Below are positions 8,021 through 17,116 of a stretch of 34,129 nucleotides of DNA, in pieces. The stretch's first letter is position 1. Every line of letters starts with the position of its first letter. This stretch comes from an uncultured Alphaproteobacteria bacterium. GTDB lineage: Bacteria > Pseudomonadota > Alphaproteobacteria > Rhodobacterales > Rhodobacteraceae. Made by a program: the position numbers and the translations under genes. Below the pieces are notes generated by a model, which was given only the letters and a program-made list of their open reading frames with translations, searched no databases and was not told where the DNA came from. The DNA lies in contig CACFXF010000017.1 in NCBI GenBank assembly GCA_902570265.1, positions 1-34,129 on the forward strand, written 5' to 3'.

Positions 8021-8728
8021 ATGAATAAAATATTGTTAAAAACCCTATTTGGTCATAAAAATAAAACTCCACCAATATGGCTGATGCGCCAAGCAGGTAG
8101 ATATCTTCCAGAATATAAAGAAACAAGAAAGAAAGCAGGAAGTTTTTTAGATTTATGTTACAATCCCAAACTAGCAACAGAAGTTACATTACAGCCTTTG
8201 AGAAGATTTGACCTTGACGGTGCAATATTATTTGCAGATATCCTTTTAATCCCTAATGCATTGGGTCAAAATTTAGAATTTATTGAGGGAAAAGGACCAA
8301 GTTTAAAACCTATAAAGAATTTTTCAGATTACAAAAATTTAAAAGAAGTTAATAAAATACATGATATTCTCAATCCTGTATATGATGCTGTAAGCAATAT
8401 AAAGTCAAAATTAGCAAAGAATATAACATTTATAGGATTTGCTGGATCGCCATGGACTGTATCTACTTATATGATTGAAGGTCAAGGTTCAAAAGACCAT
8501 ATCAAAACAAAAATTTTTATGTTACAACACCCAGAAATATTTGATAAATTGATTTTGAAAATTGAAAAAGCTACAGTTGAGTATTTGTCAAAACAGATTA
8601 TTGCTGGGGTTGATGCAGTAAAAATCTTCGATAGTTGGGCAGGTTCTTTGCCAGGACATTATTTAGAAAAATATTCACTTAATCCAATGAAAAATATTGC
8701 AAAAGAATTAAAAAAAAAGATTTCCTAA
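8021..8728 (+). CDS. hemE: Uroporphyrinogen decarboxylase, N-terminal part (frameshifted)
   Basis: HemE removes four carboxyl groups from uroporphyrinogen III to give coproporphyrinogen III in heme synthesis. This part has the substrate-binding PPIWLMRQAGRYLPEY motif near the N-terminus, then FDLDGAILFADILLIP with the essential Asp region, GFAGSPWTVSTYMIEG and VKIFDSWAG. It ends in ELKKKIS and a stop directly after a nine-A tract (8710-8718). With eight As the frame would read ELKKRFPKIPLIVFPRG and continue into the downstream half, giving 343 residues, the normal length. Start ATG 8021 borders the origin. HemE identity is certain; what is open is whether the frameshift is real. Confidence 0.9.
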   Translation: MNKILLKTLFGHKNKTPPIWLMRQAGRYLPEYKETRKKAGSFLDLCYNPKLATEVTLQPLRRFDLDGAILFADILLIPNALGQNLEFIEGKGPSLKPIKNFSDYKNLKEVNKIHDILNPVYDAVSNIKSKLAKNITFIGFAGSPWTVSTYMIEGQGSKDHIKTKIFMLQHPEIFDKLILKIEKATVEYLSKQIIAGVDAVKIFDSWAGSLPGHYLEKYSLNPMKNIAKELKKKIS

Positions 8729-8735
8729 AATACCA

Positions 8736-9053
8736 TTGATTGTTTTTCCTCGTGGAGTTGGTCCTATGTATGAAAAATTCTCAAAGATGAAAGAATTTAA
8801 TTGTATCGCTGTAGATTCAAATATTGATATAACTTGGGCAAAAAAGAATATACAAAATAATAGTGTCATTCAGGGAAACTTGGATCCAGCTTATTTAGTG
8901 TCAGGTGGCAAAGAGTTAGTAAATAAAACAATTGATATTGTAGAAAATTTTTCGACAGGTGGTCATATTTTTAATTTAGGTCATGGTATAACACCAAATG
9001 CAAAAATTGAAAATGTAGAGTTATTAATAAAAACGATAAAAGATAAGATTTAA
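8736..9053 (+). CDS. hemE: Uroporphyrinogen decarboxylase, C-terminal part (frameshifted)
   Basis: The C-terminal third of HemE, in the frame shifted by +1 from the upstream part. It carries VIQGNLDPAYLVSGG and GHIFNLGHGITPNA, the conserved end of the TIM barrel with the active-site His. The homologous frame is open from about 8713; TTG 8736 is only the first formal start and has no convincing ribosome site, so an independent small protein is unlikely. It would be expressed only if the nine-A tract is a sequence error, or if polymerase or ribosome slippage repairs the frame. It ends 81 bases before rho. Confidence 0.85.
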   Translation: MIVFPRGVGPMYEKFSKMKEFNCIAVDSNIDITWAKKNIQNNSVIQGNLDPAYLVSGGKELVNKTIDIVENFSTGGHIFNLGHGITPNAKIENVELLIKTIKDKI

Positions 9054-9054
9054 A

Positions 9055-9083
9055 TTGACTTTAAGTAATCTTTTATATTAATT
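9055..9083 (+). promoter_or_regulatory. Possible sigma-70 promoter for rho and the mnm-par genes
   Basis: TTGACT (9055-9060) is followed after 17 bases by TTAATT (9078-9083); TATATT and TATTAA also lie nearby at shorter spacing. It starts just after the hemE stop and about 50 bases before the rho start. The -35 is good and the -10 weak. Confidence 0.35.
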
Positions 9084-9134
9084 ATCTATATCGGTATTCT
9101 CCGTTCGTTTACCCTTTTAAATTATGGATTTACT

Positions 9135-10433
9135 ATGGTTGATTTAAACCAGATTGATCTTAAAAATATTAAAGAACTTTCTTTAGCAGAACTAAAGTCC
9201 CACTCTCCTTCTAACTTATTGAAATTTGCAGAAAAAATTGAAATTGATAATGCATCTACAATGAGAAAGGGGGATATGATGTTTGCCATTTTGAAGGAGA
9301 TGGCTGAAGATGGAGTTGAAATTTATGGTGATGGTGTCTTAGAAGTTGTTCAAGATGGCTTTGGCTTTTTGAGATCAACAGATGCTAATTATTTACCCGG
9401 TCCAGACGACATTTATGTTAGCCCTTCTCAGATCAGAAAATATTCACTGAGAACTGGAGATACCCTTGAAGGTGTAATCTGTGCTCCGAAAGATAACGAA
9501 AGATATTTTGGTCTTGTAACTGTAAAAGCAATAAATTTTGCTGAACCAGAAAAAGCAAAACATAAAATTCACTTTGACAATTTAACCCCACTATATCCAG
9601 ATGAACGCTTTAAATTAGAAATTGAAGATCCAACTATAAAAGATCAGTCTGCGAGAGTTATAGATTTAGTTGCTCCAATAGGTAAAGGTCAGAGGTCATT
9701 AATAGTAGCGCCTCCTAGGACAGGAAAGACGGTTATCCTTCAAAATATTGCACATGCAATTGAAAAAAATCAGCCAGATAGTTATTTAATTGTACTTTTG
9801 GTAGATGAAAGACCAGAAGAAGTTACAGATATGCAAAGATCTGTAAAAGGGGAAGTTATATCATCTACTTTTGATGAACCAGCAACTAGGCACGTTGCTG
9901 TTGCAGAGATGGTTATCGAAAAAGCTAAAAGGTTAGTAGAACATAAAAGAGATGTTGTTATCCTATTGGATTCGATAACAAGATTAGGTAGAGCCTACAA
10001 TACGGTTGTTCCTTCTTCAGGAAAGGTTTTAACTGGTGGTGTAGATGCAAATGCTTTACAAAGGCCAAAAAGATTCTTTGGTGCTGCTAGAAATATTGAA
10101 GAAGGTGGATCTCTTACCATTATTGCAACTGCATTAATCGATACAGGTAGTAGAATGGATGAAGTTATTTTTGAAGAATTTAAAGGAACAGGCAATTCAG
10201 AGTTAGTTTTAGATAGGAAAGTTGCAGATAAAAGGGTTTTCCCAGCTATAGATTTATTAAAATCAGGTACAAGAAAGGAAGAATTGTTAGTTGATAAAAC
10301 AGAATTAACGAAAGTTTTTGTTTTAAGAAGAATATTAAATCCTATGGGGACTACTGATGCAATAGAGTTCTTGCTAAGTAAGCTAAAGCAAACAAAAACA
10401 AATTCAGAGTTTTTTGATTCTATGAATAACTAA
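9135..10433 (+). CDS. rho: Transcription termination factor Rho
   Basis: Hexameric RNA helicase that ends transcription. An N-terminal Rho_N helical domain (about residues 10-60) is followed by an RNA-binding cold-shock-like domain (about 65-140, [17 protein letters not shown]). The ATPase has Walker A PPRTGKT (193-199), [17 protein letters not shown], and Walker [17 protein letters not shown]. The Q/R-loop region [20 protein letters not shown] is present. At 432 residues it is complete, with no Asn/Arg-rich insertion. hemE-rho-mnmE is conserved near alphaproteobacterial origins. mnmE begins 2 bases after its stop. Rho may matter unusually here, because convergent genes in this window leave no space for intrinsic terminators. 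Confidence 0.97.
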   Translation: MVDLNQIDLKNIKELSLAELKSHSPSNLLKFAEKIEIDNASTMRKGDMMFAILKEMAEDGVEIYGDGVLEVVQDGFGFLRSTDANYLPGPDDIYVSPSQIRKYSLRTGDTLEGVICAPKDNERYFGLVTVKAINFAEPEKAKHKIHFDNLTPLYPDERFKLEIEDPTIKDQSARVIDLVAPIGKGQRSLIVAPPRTGKTVILQNIAHAIEKNQPDSYLIVLLVDERPEEVTDMQRSVKGEVISSTFDEPATRHVAVAEMVIEKAKRLVEHKRDVVILLDSITRLGRAYNTVVPSSGKVLTGGVDANALQRPKRFFGAARNIEEGGSLTIIATALIDTGSRMDEVIFEEFKGTGNSELVLDRKVADKRVFPAIDLLKSGTRKEELLVDKTELTKVFVLRRILNPMGTTDAIEFLLSKLKQTKTNSEFFDSMNN

Positions 10434-10435
10434 TA

Positions 10436-11743
10436 ATGACTAAAACGATTTTTGCTCTTGCAACTCCTGATAGTGTTTCTGCAATTGGAATTATAAGAAT
10501 ATCTGGTCCAAAAACATTTAATGCTTTAAGTATTATATGTGATTGTGATTTATCAAGCTTTATAAAAAAAAGAGAATTTTCTCTGAAAAAAATTTACTCC
10601 CATGATAAAAAATTATTAGACGAAGCACTTATTGTTTGTTTTGAACAAAATAAAAGCTTTACTAGTGAAAAAATGGCTGAAATCCATATTCATGGAAGCC
10701 TTATTGTTATAAAAACAGTATTAGATACCCTTGGAAAAATTTCTTTCTTAAGACAAGCATTACCTGGTGAATTTACTCAAAGAGCATTAAAAAACAATAA
10801 ATTAACCTTGACACAGGTTGAAGGTTTAGCTGATCTGATGAATGCAGAAACAGAGTATCAACAAAAACAAGCTTTGGATATTTATACAGGTTCTTCGAAT
10901 AAAAAAGTGCAAGAATGGAAAAAAATTGTTATAAAACTATTATCTATAATTGAGGCAAATATAGATTTTTATGATGAAGTAGATGACTTTGAATTAATTA
11001 AAAATATTAACAAAACTATCTTAATTTTAGAAAAAGACTTGCTGAAAGAAAAAAAAGCCTTTAGTTTTTCTGAGTCTATAAGATCAGGATTTACAGTTGC
11101 TATTGTAGGAAAACCAAATTCTGGAAAATCTACACTCATAAATAAGTTAGCTAAAAGGAGTGTTGCTATAACCTCAAAGCTATCAGGAACAACTAGAGAT
11201 ATAATAGAATTACGTTACAATCTAGATGGTATACCAATAGTTTTCCTAGATACCGCTGGTATAAGAAAATCTAAGAATAAAATTGAAAAAATTGGAATTC
11301 AGAATACGTTAAAAAGAGCAAATAAAGCCAATTTGCGGATCATTCTATCAGATACTAAAAGTGACTTATCTTCTTTGGGATTGAGCAAATCTCCCTCGGA
11401 TATAATATTAAGACCGAAAGGTGATTTAAAAGGGCCAGAACCAAGTATCTCTGGAAAAACGGGAAAAGGAATTGAAGAATTACTTTATTTAATTAAAGAA
11501 AAATTAGCAAAAAGCACACCCCAGTCATCTGTAATTAATAGGACGAGGCACCTTAAAAGAGTTAATGTTTGTCTAGACTATATTAATAATGTAAAAGAAT
11601 TTATATCTGATAATGAAATAGAATTAGAATTGATTGCGAATGAATTAAGGGGTATTATAATGAATTTTGATGGTATATTGGGTCTAGTAGACACTGAAAG
11701 AGTATTAGGTGAAATATTTTCAAATTTTTGCATAGGCAAATAA
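10436..11743 (+). CDS. mnmE: tRNA-modification GTPase MnmE
   Basis: With MnmG it installs the carboxymethylaminomethyl group on wobble uridine 34 of several tRNAs. The N-terminal folate-binding domain (about 1-118: IFALATPDSVSAIGIIRISG, AEIHIHGS, ALPGEFTQRALKNNKL) leads to helices and an inserted G domain: G1 GKPNSGKS (225-232), G2 GTTRD (251-255), G3 DTAG (272-275). The G4 position reads PKGD (327-330), not NKxD, so the usual Asn that contacts guanine is missing. The C-terminus ends in CIGK, the conserved tail whose Cys is important for modification. At 435 residues it is only slightly short. It lies 2 bases after rho and upstream of its partner mnmG. Confidence 0.96.
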   Translation: MTKTIFALATPDSVSAIGIIRISGPKTFNALSIICDCDLSSFIKKREFSLKKIYSHDKKLLDEALIVCFEQNKSFTSEKMAEIHIHGSLIVIKTVLDTLGKISFLRQALPGEFTQRALKNNKLTLTQVEGLADLMNAETEYQQKQALDIYTGSSNKKVQEWKKIVIKLLSIIEANIDFYDEVDDFELIKNINKTILILEKDLLKEKKAFSFSESIRSGFTVAIVGKPNSGKSTLINKLAKRSVAITSKLSGTTRDIIELRYNLDGIPIVFLDTAGIRKSKNKIEKIGIQNTLKRANKANLRIILSDTKSDLSSLGLSKSPSDIILRPKGDLKGPEPSISGKTGKGIEELLYLIKEKLAKSTPQSSVINRTRHLKRVNVCLDYINNVKEFISDNEIELELIANELRGIIMNFDGILGLVDTERVLGEIFSNFCIGK

Positions 11744-11756
11744 GGTTAACAATTTA

Positions 11757-11772
11757 GGTTTCACGTGAAACA
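11757..11772. promoter_or_regulatory. parS centromere site 1, over the mnmG start
   Basis: GGTTTCACGTGAAACA matches the widespread parS sequence TGTTTCACGTGAAACA at 15 of 16 bases, with a perfect 14-base palindrome at 11758-11771. It would load ParB, whose gene lies about 3.3 kb downstream. The GTG start codon of mnmG (11765) and its AGG ribosome site lie inside the palindrome. Confidence 0.9.
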
Positions 11773-13669
11773 AAATTACGACATTATTGTTATTGGAGGC
11801 GGTCACGCAGGAACAGAAGCTTCTCACATATGCTCTGTTCTTGGTGCTACTACTCTTTTGATAACAAATGACGAAAATAAAATAGGAGAAATGTCTTGTA
11901 ATCCTGCAATTGGAGGGTTGGGAAAAGGGCACTTAGTTAGAGAAATTGATGCTCTTGGAGGACTAATGTCATTAGCATCTGATTTCGCTGGTATACAGTT
12001 TAGGCTTCTTAATAGAAGTAAAGGTCCAGCCGTTCAAGGCCCAAGAACACAAATAGATAGAAAAGTGTATAAAAATTATATTTATAATTCACTTGTTGGA
12101 TTAAAAAATCTATCTATTTTATCTGAAGAGGTTTCAAGTCTTGTTGTAGATAATAACAAAATTAAGGGGGTAGTATTATCTGACAGAAAAAAAATTTACG
12201 CAAAATCAATTATATTAACAACCGGAACATTTTTAAATGGAAAAATACACATAGGTAATAAGTCTTTTTCTGGTGGAAGAAAAGGAGATAGTGCATCAAT
12301 AAATTTAGCTAATTTCCTATATGGTTTGAAATTGCCCATGGGCAGATTAAAAACGGGGACTCCTCCGAGGCTTTTGGCAGAAACAATTAATTGGAAAGAA
12401 CTTGAAAAACAAAAAGCAGATATTGAACCTTTTTTCTTTTCTTTTTTAACAACCAAAATTAATTTAGAACAAATAGATTGCTACATTACTTATACAAACA
12501 ACGAAACACACAAAATAATAAGAGACAATATTCACAAATCAGCAATTTTCAACGGAAATATCTCTTCAAAGGGACCCAGGTATTGTCCTTCCATTGAGGA
12601 CAAGGTTCATCGTTTTTCTAATAAAGATCGTCATCAAATTTTTTTGGAACCAGAAGGTTTGAATTCAAACGTTGTATATCCAAATGGAATTTCAACATCT
12701 TTACCAGAAAAAACACAATTAGAATTTTTATCCACTATTAGGGGGTTAGAGAAGGTCAAAATACTTCAATCAGGTTATGCTATTGAATATGATTATATTG
12801 ATCCAAGATCTCTAAAACAGTCATTGGAGTTAAAAAAAGTTAAAGGCTTTTTTCTTGCGGGTCAAATAAATGGAACAACTGGATATGAAGAAGCAGCTTC
12901 TCAAGGAATAATAGCTGGCATTAATGCATATCGATATTTAAAATCTCAAAATCCTTTCATTATAGGTAGAGACAAAGGTTATATTGGTGTACTGATAGAC
13001 GATCTTACTACTAAGGGAGTTTTAGAACCCTATAGAATGTTTACTTCTAGAGCGGAATTCAGACTTTTATTAAGAGCTGACAATGCAGACCAAAGACTTA
13101 CAAACTTAGGGTTGAAATTGGGAACAATAAGCGAATTAAGAAAAAAGCTTTTCCAAAATAAAATGCAAGACATAAGGGACGCTATGATTCTCTTTAAATC
13201 ATTAAGAATAACTCCAAATCAAGCTGAGACAATTGGAGTAAAAGTTAAAAAAGACGGTAAAAAGAGAACCGCTTTTGATCTCCTTGGTCAATCTTCTGAA
13301 AATATAGAAAAGATGAAGCTTATATGGCCTGATATTGTGAATGTTGACTTTAGGGTAATTAATCAGTTGTCAAATATTGCCAAATATGAGGTTTATATAG
13401 ACAGACAGAAAGCAGAGGTTGAAGCAACAAAAAAATATGAATCAATAAAAATTCCAAATGATCTGGAGTATAAAAAAATTAAAGGCCTATCAAATGAAAT
13501 TCTTTCAAAACTTGAATTAATAAGACCTACGAATTTACTGCAAGCTTCCAGAATAGAGGGGGTAACTCCTGCAGCTATGACGCTTGTAAATTTATACATA
13601 AAAAGAAAGCGTTTAGTTCAAAGAGAAAAAAATCTTTTACAAAATAGCTATGTTAAAAAATCGGCTTAA
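11765..13669 (+). CDS. mnmG: tRNA uridine-modification enzyme MnmG
   Basis: FAD enzyme that acts with MnmE on wobble uridine 34. The N-terminal dinucleotide-binding motif is [13 protein letters not shown], followed by [24 protein letters not shown] with the conserved cysteine. Further family blocks are [29 protein letters not shown], and [16 protein letters not shown] with the second FAD contact. Length 634 is normal. The start GTG 11765 sits inside parS site 1. The upstream frame closes with a stop at 11747-11749 and offers no other ATG, GTG or TTG, so the start is forced. The first residues after the start are encoded by the palindrome. The 3' end overlaps rsmG by 20 bases. Confidence 0.97.
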   Translation: MKQNYDIIVIGGGHAGTEASHICSVLGATTLLITNDENKIGEMSCNPAIGGLGKGHLVREIDALGGLMSLASDFAGIQFRLLNRSKGPAVQGPRTQIDRKVYKNYIYNSLVGLKNLSILSEEVSSLVVDNNKIKGVVLSDRKKIYAKSIILTTGTFLNGKIHIGNKSFSGGRKGDSASINLANFLYGLKLPMGRLKTGTPPRLLAETINWKELEKQKADIEPFFFSFLTTKINLEQIDCYITYTNNETHKIIRDNIHKSAIFNGNISSKGPRYCPSIEDKVHRFSNKDRHQIFLEPEGLNSNVVYPNGISTSLPEKTQLEFLSTIRGLEKVKILQSGYAIEYDYIDPRSLKQSLELKKVKGFFLAGQINGTTGYEEAASQGIIAGINAYRYLKSQNPFIIGRDKGYIGVLIDDLTTKGVLEPYRMFTSRAEFRLLLRADNADQRLTNLGLKLGTISELRKKLFQNKMQDIRDAMILFKSLRITPNQAETIGVKVKKDGKKRTAFDLLGQSSENIEKMKLIWPDIVNVDFRVINQLSNIAKYEVYIDRQKAEVEATKKYESIKIPNDLEYKKIKGLSNEILSKLELIRPTNLLQASRIEGVTPAAMTLVNLYIKRKRLVQREKNLLQNSYVKKSA

Positions 13670-14294
13670 TTATGATATTCTTTTAAACAAAATATGTGTT
13701 TCACGTGAAACATGTGATTTGCTAGGTGTATATTATGATATGCTTATCAGCTGGAACAAAAAAATTAATCTTGTATCTAGAAAATCTATAAGCACATCCT
13801 GGAACAGGCATTTCCTTGATAGTGCACAACTCTGGTTATATTTACCCCCTAAGACTAATAAATGGCTCGACTTTGGTTCTGGAGCCGGTTTCCCAGGTCT
13901 TGTGATAGCATTTATTTCAAAAGAGCTTAAGCCCGATCTAAAAATTGTTTTAGTTGAAAAAAATAAAAAAAAAGCTTTTTTCTTAAATGAGGTTGTAAAT
14001 AAAATTGGATTAAATGTGGAAATATTGTCAAATAATGTTGAGTCAATTATTCCTCAAAAAGCAGATGTAATAACTTCAAGAGCTTTTGGTAAATTAGAAC
14101 ATCTTCTTAAAATAAGTTATAAGCACCAGAATAGAGACACAACTGCTCTTTTTCCTAAGGGGGTAAGTTTTACAGAAGAAATCATAATTTCAAAAAAAAA
14201 TTGGAGCTATGAGTTAGAAAAAATTAAAAATATAATAGATAATAATTCTTTTATTTTGAAAATAAGGAAATTAACTTGTGCAAGAACAAGATAA
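13650..14294 (+). CDS. rsmG: 16S rRNA m7G527 methyltransferase RsmG
   Basis: Methylates N7 of G527 in 16S rRNA using [19 protein letters not shown] is motif [14 protein letters not shown] follows, and [13 protein letters not shown] is the conserved later block; LFPKG closes the fold. The segment [21 protein letters not shown] is a family signature. Length 214 is normal. The N-terminal CVSRET is encoded by parS site 2, so this stretch is constrained by DNA as well as protein. Two nine-A tracts (13965-13973, 14192-14200) lie inside but keep the frame. It starts 20 bases inside mnmG and its end overlaps parA by 17 bases, making a tight mnmG-rsmG-parA-parB chain. Confidence 0.95.
   Translation: MLKNRLNYDILLNKICVSRETCDLLGVYYDMLISWNKKINLVSRKSISTSWNRHFLDSAQLWLYLPPKTNKWLDFGSGAGFPGLVIAFISKELKPDLKIVLVEKNKKKAFFLNEVVNKIGLNVEILSNNVESIIPQKADVITSRAFGKLEHLLKISYKHQNRDTTALFPKGVSFTEEIIISKKNWSYELEKIKNIIDNNSFILKIRKLTCARTR
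13697..13712. promoter_or_regulatory. parS centromere site 2, inside rsmG
   Basis: TGTTTCACGTGAAACA is a perfect 16-base palindrome and an exact match to the common parS sequence. It lies near the 5' end of rsmG, 1.94 kb from site 1, so the two sites bracket mnmG. It is about 0.6 kb before parA. Confidence 0.95.
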
Positions 14295-15108
14295 AAAACA
14301 TAAAAAAGCCCCAACCTTTATATCAGTAGTTAATCAAAAAGGTGGTGTTGGCAAAACTACAACAGTTCTGAATCTTGCAACAACTATTGCAGCTTCAGGC
14401 AAAAAGGTCTTGATACTTGACCTAGATGCACAAGGAAATGCTTCAACTGGTCTTGGAATTCTTTTGGAGCAGAGGAAGTTAAGTTCTTATGATGTACTTA
14501 TTGATAATGAGAATATTCAAAATGTGATTAAAAAAACAAACATAGAAAATCTTTTCATTATGCCAGCTAATCAAGATCTATCATCTATAGATATGAATTT
14601 AGCAGAAATTGAAAAAAAGGCATCCATATTAAAGAATAGTTTCAAAAACACTAATGTTGATCTCCCTAACTTTGACTATGTCTTTATGGATTGTCCACCT
14701 GCTTTAAATATGCTTACAGTAAATGCATTAGTTTTATCCAACTTTATAATTATTCCTTTACAAACTGAATTTTTTGCATTGGAGGGTCTTTCTCAACTTA
14801 TGATTACAATCAAGGAGATAAGAAATACTCTTAACAAGGAATTAAAAATATTAGGTGTATTATTAACAATGTATGATAAAAGAAATAATTTATCCTTACA
14901 AATCGAAGAAGATGTAAGGTCAACTTTAAATGATTTAGTTTTTAACACTATAATACCCAGAAATGTAAAATTAAGTGAAGCCCCATCTTTTTCATTGCCT
15001 GGTGTTTTGTATGATCAAAAATGTTTAGGATCAATTGCATATCAAAAATTGACTGCTGAATTTTTTATTCGAGAGAAAAGATATTTTTCAAAAGGAGCAT
15101 TAACTTGA
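14278..15108 (+). CDS. parA: Chromosome partitioning ATPase ParA
   Basis: Deviant Walker-type ATPase that moves ParB-parS complexes during chromosome segregation. The deviant Walker A KGGVGKTT is at residues 21-28, ILDLDAQGNASTGLG follows, and YVFMDCPPALNMLTVNAL is Walker B with switch II. The segment IPLQTEFFALEGLSQLM and RNVKLSEAPSFSLP are typical of chromosomal ParA. Length 276 fits. The start GTG 14278 has AAGGAA about 9 bases upstream inside rsmG, and the gene overlaps rsmG by 17 bases. parB overlaps its stop by 4 bases (TTGA). With the two parS sites this makes a complete chromosomal ParABS system close to the origin. Confidence 0.97.
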   Translation: MQEQDKKHKKAPTFISVVNQKGGVGKTTTVLNLATTIAASGKKVLILDLDAQGNASTGLGILLEQRKLSSYDVLIDNENIQNVIKKTNIENLFIMPANQDLSSIDMNLAEIEKKASILKNSFKNTNVDLPNFDYVFMDCPPALNMLTVNALVLSNFIIIPLQTEFFALEGLSQLMITIKEIRNTLNKELKILGVLLTMYDKRNNLSLQIEEDVRSTLNDLVFNTIIPRNVKLSEAPSFSLPGVLYDQKCLGSIAYQKLTAEFFIREKRYFSKGALT

Positions 15109-15974
15109 AAAAAAAGAAAGTATTAGGAAGGGGATTATCATCTTTTATTTCTGACGAAGAAGTTTTAATTAACAATGAAAATAGCAAAAACAGTGATCAG
15201 TTATATTTACCGATTGAGTATATTAAACCTAACCCTGACCAACCAAGAAAATACTTTAATTTTGAAGAGCTCCAGGAACTTGCAAAAACAATTTCTGATA
15301 AAGGCATATTGCAACCACTTCTGGTAATAAAGAAAAGTAATGATAACTACATTATTGTTGCGGGTGAAAGAAGATGGAGGGCAGCACAACTCGCACAAAT
15401 ACATGAGATACCTGTAATAGTTAAAAACTTTTCTAATCAAGAAGTAATAGAAATTTCAATCATTGAAAATGTACAAAGATCAGAGCTAAAACCACTAGAG
15501 GAAGCTGATGGATACTATAGATTAGTACAAGAATTCGATTATAGCCACGAAAAAATAGCAAATTTAGTAGGAAAATCAAGACCTTATATTTCTAACTTAA
15601 TAAGATTATTGTCCTTGCCAGTCGAAGTAAAGAATTTAATTAAAAAAGGCGATCTCACTTCCGGACATGCTAGATCATTATTAAACTGTGATTATCCAAT
15701 TAATCTTGCTCATCTAGTAGTTAAAAAGGGTTTATCAGTTCGACAAACTGAACTTTTAACAAAGAGAAAAAAAATAGAGACTTTTGAAAAAAAACCTAAT
15801 TTAAATAAAAAAGATCTTAATACTAAGGAATTGGAAGATACGTTAACAGCACATTTAAAATTCAAGGTAAAAATTTTATGTGATAATAAGAAAAAATCAG
15901 GTAAAGTTAATATTTTATTTAACGATAATCAGGAATTAGAAAAAATTTGCAATATTTTGAAAAAATCATTTTAA
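15105..15974 (+). CDS. parB: Chromosome partitioning protein ParB
   Basis: CTP-dependent DNA clamp that loads at parS and spreads. LGRGLSSFI near the N-terminus is the ParA-contact motif. The CTP-binding domain has GERRWRAA (87-94) and ENVQRSELKP (121-130). A helix-turn-helix for parS (about 147-168, SHEKIANLVGKSRPYISNL) follows, then GHARSLL and a C-terminal dimer domain. Length 289 is normal. The start TTG 15105 is supported by AAAGGAG seven bases upstream. The 3' end overlaps the convergent hemW gene by 4 bases. The holA gene that often follows in relatives is not here. Confidence 0.97.
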   Translation: MKKKKVLGRGLSSFISDEEVLINNENSKNSDQLYLPIEYIKPNPDQPRKYFNFEELQELAKTISDKGILQPLLVIKKSNDNYIIVAGERRWRAAQLAQIHEIPVIVKNFSNQEVIEISIIENVQRSELKPLEEADGYYRLVQEFDYSHEKIANLVGKSRPYISNLIRLLSLPVEVKNLIKKGDLTSGHARSLLNCDYPINLAHLVVKKGLSVRQTELLTKRKKIETFEKKPNLNKKDLNTKELEDTLTAHLKFKVKILCDNKKKSGKVNILFNDNQELEKICNILKKSF

Positions 15975-17116
15975 ACTAAAAGTTCTTGGACTATTTTATT
16001 TAAGACTAATTTACCTTTTAATAACAATTTTAATTTATTGTTTTTTAAGCTGATAAACTTATAATCTTTTAGATATTTTAACTTTTCATTATTTAATTTT
16101 ATATCTAATTTCTCATTTATATAATTTAAATTAATTCCCTCATTTATTCTAAGACCCATCATAATTAATTCTTCAAACTGTTCTAGTTTTGAAAGTTTTT
16201 TATTTTGCTGTATCGGAAATTTCTTTTTTATTGATTTATTTAACCAATTTTCAGGGTTATTTATGTTTTCGTAGGAAAATCTTGAACAATTAAAAACATA
16301 GCGGCCATGAGCTCCAGGACCTATACTAATGAAATTACCACATTTCCAATAATTTAAATTATGAAAACACTGAAAATCTTCTTTAGCAAAATTTGAAATC
16401 TCATATTGATTAAAACTATTTTGTTTACACAATTTATTAGTAACCACAAAAAATTCTTTAGATAATTTCTCGTTAGGCAAACCTCTTAACTTACCAACAT
16501 TAAAAAGATTTTTAAAAGCAGTACCGTTTTCAATAGTTAGTTGGTATAGTGATAAATGTTGACTACCTAGTGATAAGGCAAAATTAAGTTCTTTTTCCCA
16601 GTCAATTAATTTTTGAAATTGCCTACCATAGATCAAATCAAAATTTACATTAACAAATTCACTATTAGCTATTTCAACTGCAGCTAATGCATCATTTGCA
16701 CTGTGTTTCCTTCCTAAATATTTAAGATCAATGTCATTAAAAGATTGAACACCAATTGAAATTCTATTGATTCCAGCCAAAGAAAAGTCTTTAAATTTCT
16801 TTTTTTCAACAGAACTTGGATTTGCTTCAAGTGATATCTCTATGTCTTTAGATAAAGAGAAGTTTTTATATATTTTTTCCAGAATTAGCGATAAATAATA
16901 TGGGTTCATTAAACTTGGAGTGCCTCCACCAAAGTAAATGGATCTGATTATAGAGTTTTCTAATTTTTCTTTCCAAAAATCTATATTATTTAGATATGCA
17001 TTTAACCATTCTTTATGATTTATTTTATTTCTTACATAGCTATTAAAATCACAATATGGACATTTTGATTCACAAAACGGCCAATGAAAGTATACAGAAA
17101 TTTGATTGGTTTCCAT
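15971..17116 (-). CDS. hemW: Heme chaperone HemW (radical SAM)
   Basis: Radical SAM protein of the HemN-like family, now seen as a heme-binding chaperone that delivers heme to membrane targets rather than a coproporphyrinogen oxidase. The iron-sulfur motif C-x3-C-x2-C is Cys15, Cys19 and Cys22 in CESKCPYCDF. IYFGGGTPSL, SLEANPSS and GVQSFND form the SAM barrel. FHNLNYWKCG holds the HNxxYW heme-binding motif typical of HemW, followed by GPGAHGR. The C-terminal HemN domain (about 300-381) is short and basic. At 381 residues it has normal length. The start ATG overlaps the stop of rdgB by one base, so the two genes are coupled. Confidence 0.94.
   Translation of the reverse strand: METNQISVYFHWPFCESKCPYCDFNSYVRNKINHKEWLNAYLNNIDFWKEKLENSIIRSIYFGGGTPSLMNPYYLSLILEKIYKNFSLSKDIEISLEANPSSVEKKKFKDFSLAGINRISIGVQSFNDIDLKYLGRKHSANDALAAVEIANSEFVNVNFDLIYGRQFQKLIDWEKELNFALSLGSQHLSLYQLTIENGTAFKNLFNVGKLRGLPNEKLSKEFFVVTNKLCKQNSFNQYEISNFAKEDFQCFHNLNYWKCGNFISIGPGAHGRYVFNCSRFSYENINNPENWLNKSIKKKFPIQQNKKLSKLEQFEELIMMGLRINEGINLNYINEKLDIKLNNEKLKYLKDYKFISLKNNKLKLLLKGKLVLNKIVQELLV

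Noticed and set aside
8700-8735. Programmed ribosomal frameshift in hemE
   Set aside because: HemE needs no two-product control, and no stimulatory structure is evident; polymerase slippage or sequence error explains an A9 tract more simply.
8736-9053. Independent small gene after hemE
   Set aside because: It is the HemE C-terminus in a shifted frame with no convincing ribosome site; a separate function is not supported.
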